Below, piece by piece: positions 61,521-64,000 of a stretch of 64,000 bases of DNA (position 1 is the first letter of the stretch; each line of letters begins with the position of its first letter). Both the position numbers and the translations under genes were made by a program. Where the stretch lies: contig JANCIK010000006.1 of the NCBI GenBank assembly GCA_028532985.1, positions 2,170,001-2,234,000 of the forward strand. Direction: 5' to 3'. Below the pieces are notes generated by a model. That model had not been told where the DNA came from. It made no database searches and saw only the letters and a list, made by a program, of their open reading frames with translations. The DNA is from Stropharia rugosoannulata. Taxonomy: Eukaryota > Basidiomycota > Agaricomycetes > Agaricales > Strophariaceae.

Positions 61521-62937
61521 TTAGATGGCCAGTTCGTATATGAAAGCGACGCCGATTTTGGTAAATTCGAGGGAGTGGGCCCAAGAAAAGCCAGTGACGG
61601 AAGTGGTGTCAGAGGAAGAGTGCACATTAGGGTTGTCGTTTCCGGTGACGGCTTCGTAAGGGAAGCTAGAGGGGAAGCCAGCCTTGTACCAACTGGCATG
61701 ATCAGAACACGCGTAGCCGCACTTGGAAAGGGCCGAATAAGCAAGGACTAGACCACATAATTGACAGTACTTACGGCCTTGTCCATAGCCCAAGGGATAC
61801 GTGAGTACTGCGTAATAAGAGACTTGAGGAAGGTGTTCAAAGAAGTGTCGATGTAATCAGCTTGAAGAGCCATGACTTCTGTCGTCCCGGGTTTGAAGCT
61901 AAATAGAAAACAAATACTTAATGCAAGGAAAGCGGACGGGAATGATGGCTACTTACTATCCAGACATGTCTAGCTCCATGAAGGCTTTGACAGTGACCTT
62001 GGAGTTCTTGTACGCAGTAGCTATAGCTTGGGAACCCAGCAGACCCGCTTCTTCCGCTGCATACCAGTGGAACTCCACGGGAGTGGTGGGCTTGAATCCA
62101 GATGCGAGGAGGGCTCTGAAGGCTTCCAGGAGATTGACCGAGCCGGTACCGTCGTCGTCCGCACCTGGAGCGCGCCCGCTAGTCGGGCTGTTGCCGTTGA
62201 TAGAGTCTAGATGAGCACCAATGATGGTGACGGCTCCTGCAGCGTTGGTGCCGGGGATCTTGGCAATAACGGAGGACTGGACGAAGCTATGGCTGTACAG
62301 GCTGACGGTGACATCGCTGCGTGAGTAAGTGTTTATGTACTGGAGATTATGAAGGAGTCAGCGAAGGCAGTGGGTCTGGCATAATTTGACTTGCCGTAGA
62401 GACAGTATCTTTGATCAAGGTGCTCGCCGAGGCGCCAGTAGTAGCCTTGTAGTAGCGGTTGTTTAAAGCTGTCAGCTTGGCCAAGTTGGTCTGCATGTTG
62501 GACGTCGAGAGGGTGCTGAGGATGGCATTGACGGCGCTTGCATGGAAAGTAGTTGGGTCTACATATCAATTCGACTGTAAGCTACCTTTTTTGTATTTCG
62601 TGTATGTTTATGCGCACTAACAAGTAACGGCAGCAGCCTTGAGCCTGGGAGCATTTTGTTCGCTCTTGTAGACCTCCGTGACATCGAACTGGTAGGGCAT
62701 AAAAATAATTAATTCAGGTATGCCAGGAGGATATGTATAGCGTACGAAGTGCTTGTTTTTTTTAATTAATGAGAAAATGTCCGCCTCTGTTTTCCACACT
62801 GGATCAGCAAACTCTTCGAGGCTGATCAGGCGTAGTCCCTTCGCAGAATTGGCTGCTATCTCCGAAGACGTGATAGGTCGGGCAACAGCGCCAGAGATAG
62901 CAGAAAGGGCAAGCACCAAGGGAAGAGAGAAGTGCAT
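61521..62937 (-). CDS. Secreted M28 zinc aminopeptidase (leucyl-type)
   Basis: The start MHFSLPLVLALSAISGAVA is a signal peptide and a propeptide-like stretch follows (ISLEEFADPVWKTEADIFSL). A 57-nt intron joins NKHF to FDVTEVYKSE. The mature M28 domain has all zinc and catalytic residues in order: IIGAHLDSINGN (His), APGADDDGTGS (Asp bridging the zincs), WYAAEEAGLLGS (Glu base and ligand), MELDMSGY (Asp) and CSDHASWYKAGFP (His). It ends FTKIGVAFIYELAI. It releases N-terminal residues, often leucine, from extracellular peptides. Length is about 400 aa, normal for fungal LAPs. Confidence 0.93.
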
Positions 62938-63550
62938 CTTGGCTCAGGCAGGCTCAGGCTCGTTCAGGCTTGTTGGGGAAGCACCGAAGGAAGATTGAGG
63001 CCTGCACCGTCGTATATAAATGCAAACAGAAAAATGCATGAATGAGTGCCAATGGTGCCATTGAAAGCAACCGAGATAACGACATCCCTTTTCTCCTGCA
63101 ACCATGCAGTAATTTACAGAAGACGATAAAGCGCCATTTGGAAGATGTAGGGCCAAGCCCCTGCACTAATACTATAGGTTATCGCGTCACGCGGTGCGTA
63201 CCTACTAAAGGTTGTTCCAAAGCGAAATGTGCAGCATTGAATTAGTGAGTACACATGTACGGTAATTGAGAACTCAGTAATACTTTGGCTTTTGTAACGG
63301 AAAAGACGGTGACATGGCGACAGCATAGGACAGCATGCGGCACTCGTGAATAACTACATGTCGGAAGGTAGTCTGGAGTCATGTGTCTGCGCATACGATA
63401 AGCCGGACTTCTGCTATTCACAAGACTTTACAAGGAGTTGCACAAGAGCTGGGCCGTCGATATTAACGCAAGTGCAACAAAGTTTTGATTGGATGCTCGG
63501 TTGGAAGTGGAAAAGGGCAGCCAAGTTGCATTCTGTTTAGTCATGCAGGA
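62938..63550. other. Intergenic, aminopeptidase promoter region
   Basis: 613 bp with no supported gene. It starts with GGCTCAGGCAGGCTCAGGCTCG, a short direct repeat just upstream of the aminopeptidase start. Confidence 0.35.
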
Positions 63551-63813
63551 TGTGACGGGGCGTGATTCTCACGAGTCCCGGCACACGGGGTGAGCCTCGA
63601 AAACCAGACAGAGTAAAGCTGTGGAATTCAAGACTGCCTTCTAGCTACGATACAGAAGGCCTTTTATACTCTACGGGTCTGTTTGTACTTTATTTGCTTC
63701 AGTCCGATCGGTTAAAGAGAGGAAATGAAGAGTAATCTAGTATGTCAAAGAAATATAAGAAAAGGAAGATAAGATTAGATATATATTTGTGACGACGTAG
63801 GCGGTCCGTCACA
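63551..63813. repeat. Possible LTR (solo or 5' LTR cut by the window end)
   Basis: TGTGACGG at 63551 and CCGTCACA ending at 63813 are inverted copies and give the TG...CA ends of an LTR of 263 bp. A TATA-like stretch (CTTTTATACTC, around 63660) is inside. No 5-bp flanking duplication is seen next to this copy, and no internal retrotransposon domain can be read in the remaining 187 bp. Confidence 0.35.
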
Positions 63814-64000
63814 TACGCCCTCCAGCTGATGTGAAATATCAGCTAGGGAGACCGGTAAGTAATTTGAATGATAAAATGGTCAAATAAATTGTGTATGCAA
63901 AGTAAAAAGTAAAATAAGAGAAATGGAACTCAATTGTATTGTTGTCATCTTTTATTGAATGAAGCCTGCGCGCAATCTGCTTGCCGTCTGCACGGCGTTT

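Overview
This window looks like nuclear DNA of a filamentous basidiomycete, most likely an agaricomycete. Genes are split by many 45-90 nt introns. Gene content is fungal: TOR kinase, CCZ1, a fused dihydroxyacetone kinase and a secreted GH16 glucanase. A relic resembling KDZ-transposon-associated cysteine-cluster proteins also points to Agaricomycetes. The genus cannot be fixed from sequence alone. Fifteen conserved host genes appear largely intact, and almost everything between them is mobile-element or repeat DNA.

Layout. 1-13 kb is an accessory, repeat-rich arm. It holds GCGCGCATC-type short repeats, a zinc-cluster transcription factor relic, a 1.57 kb element with Helitron-like ends (4754-6320), and a complete 4.3 kb hAT DNA transposon (7078-11397) with perfect 13-bp inverted repeats, an 8-bp target duplication and an apparently intact multi-exon BED-finger transposase. 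11.7-22.8 kb is a core block: GH16 glucanase (-), NAD(P)H-hydrate dehydratase (+), DUF676 lipase (-), phosphoglucomutase (+) and TIM44 (+). 22.8-27 kb is again repetitive: a KDZ-associated relic, nested palindromic elements, and three of four tRNA-Pro(AGG) genes; the fourth is at 31.8 kb. All four have identical 72-nt mature sequences, but their introns fall into three sequence types.

27-46 kb is a run of genes on the minus strand: M20 amidohydrolase, a lineage-specific protein, a DnaJ-X chaperone, a low-complexity protein, a five-finger CCCH protein, CCZ1 and a UBP12/USP15-type deubiquitinase. A 618-bp element with 51-bp terminal repeats lies within this run. The deubiquitinase is divergent from dihydroxyacetone kinase (+). 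A 1.15 kb Mutator-like element follows (172-bp inverted repeats, 9-bp target duplication), carrying a two-exon ORF of unknown function. Cytochrome c heme lyase and the complete TOR kinase gene (52.5-61.3 kb) come next, both on the plus strand. TOR converges on a secreted M28 aminopeptidase (-). The last kilobase has a possible LTR.

The host genes do not form one pathway. TOR and CCZ1 both belong to nutrient, vacuole and lysosome control; phosphoglucomutase, dihydroxyacetone kinase and hydrate dehydratase are central-carbon and cofactor-repair enzymes; TIM44 and heme lyase serve mitochondria. No secondary-metabolite cluster, CRISPR array or rRNA is visible. The main novelty candidates are the mobile elements with well-defined ends, the tRNA-Pro cluster and some unusual introns (GC-AG donors, a stop codon isolated behind an intron, and a 25-A run in place of a polypyrimidine tract).
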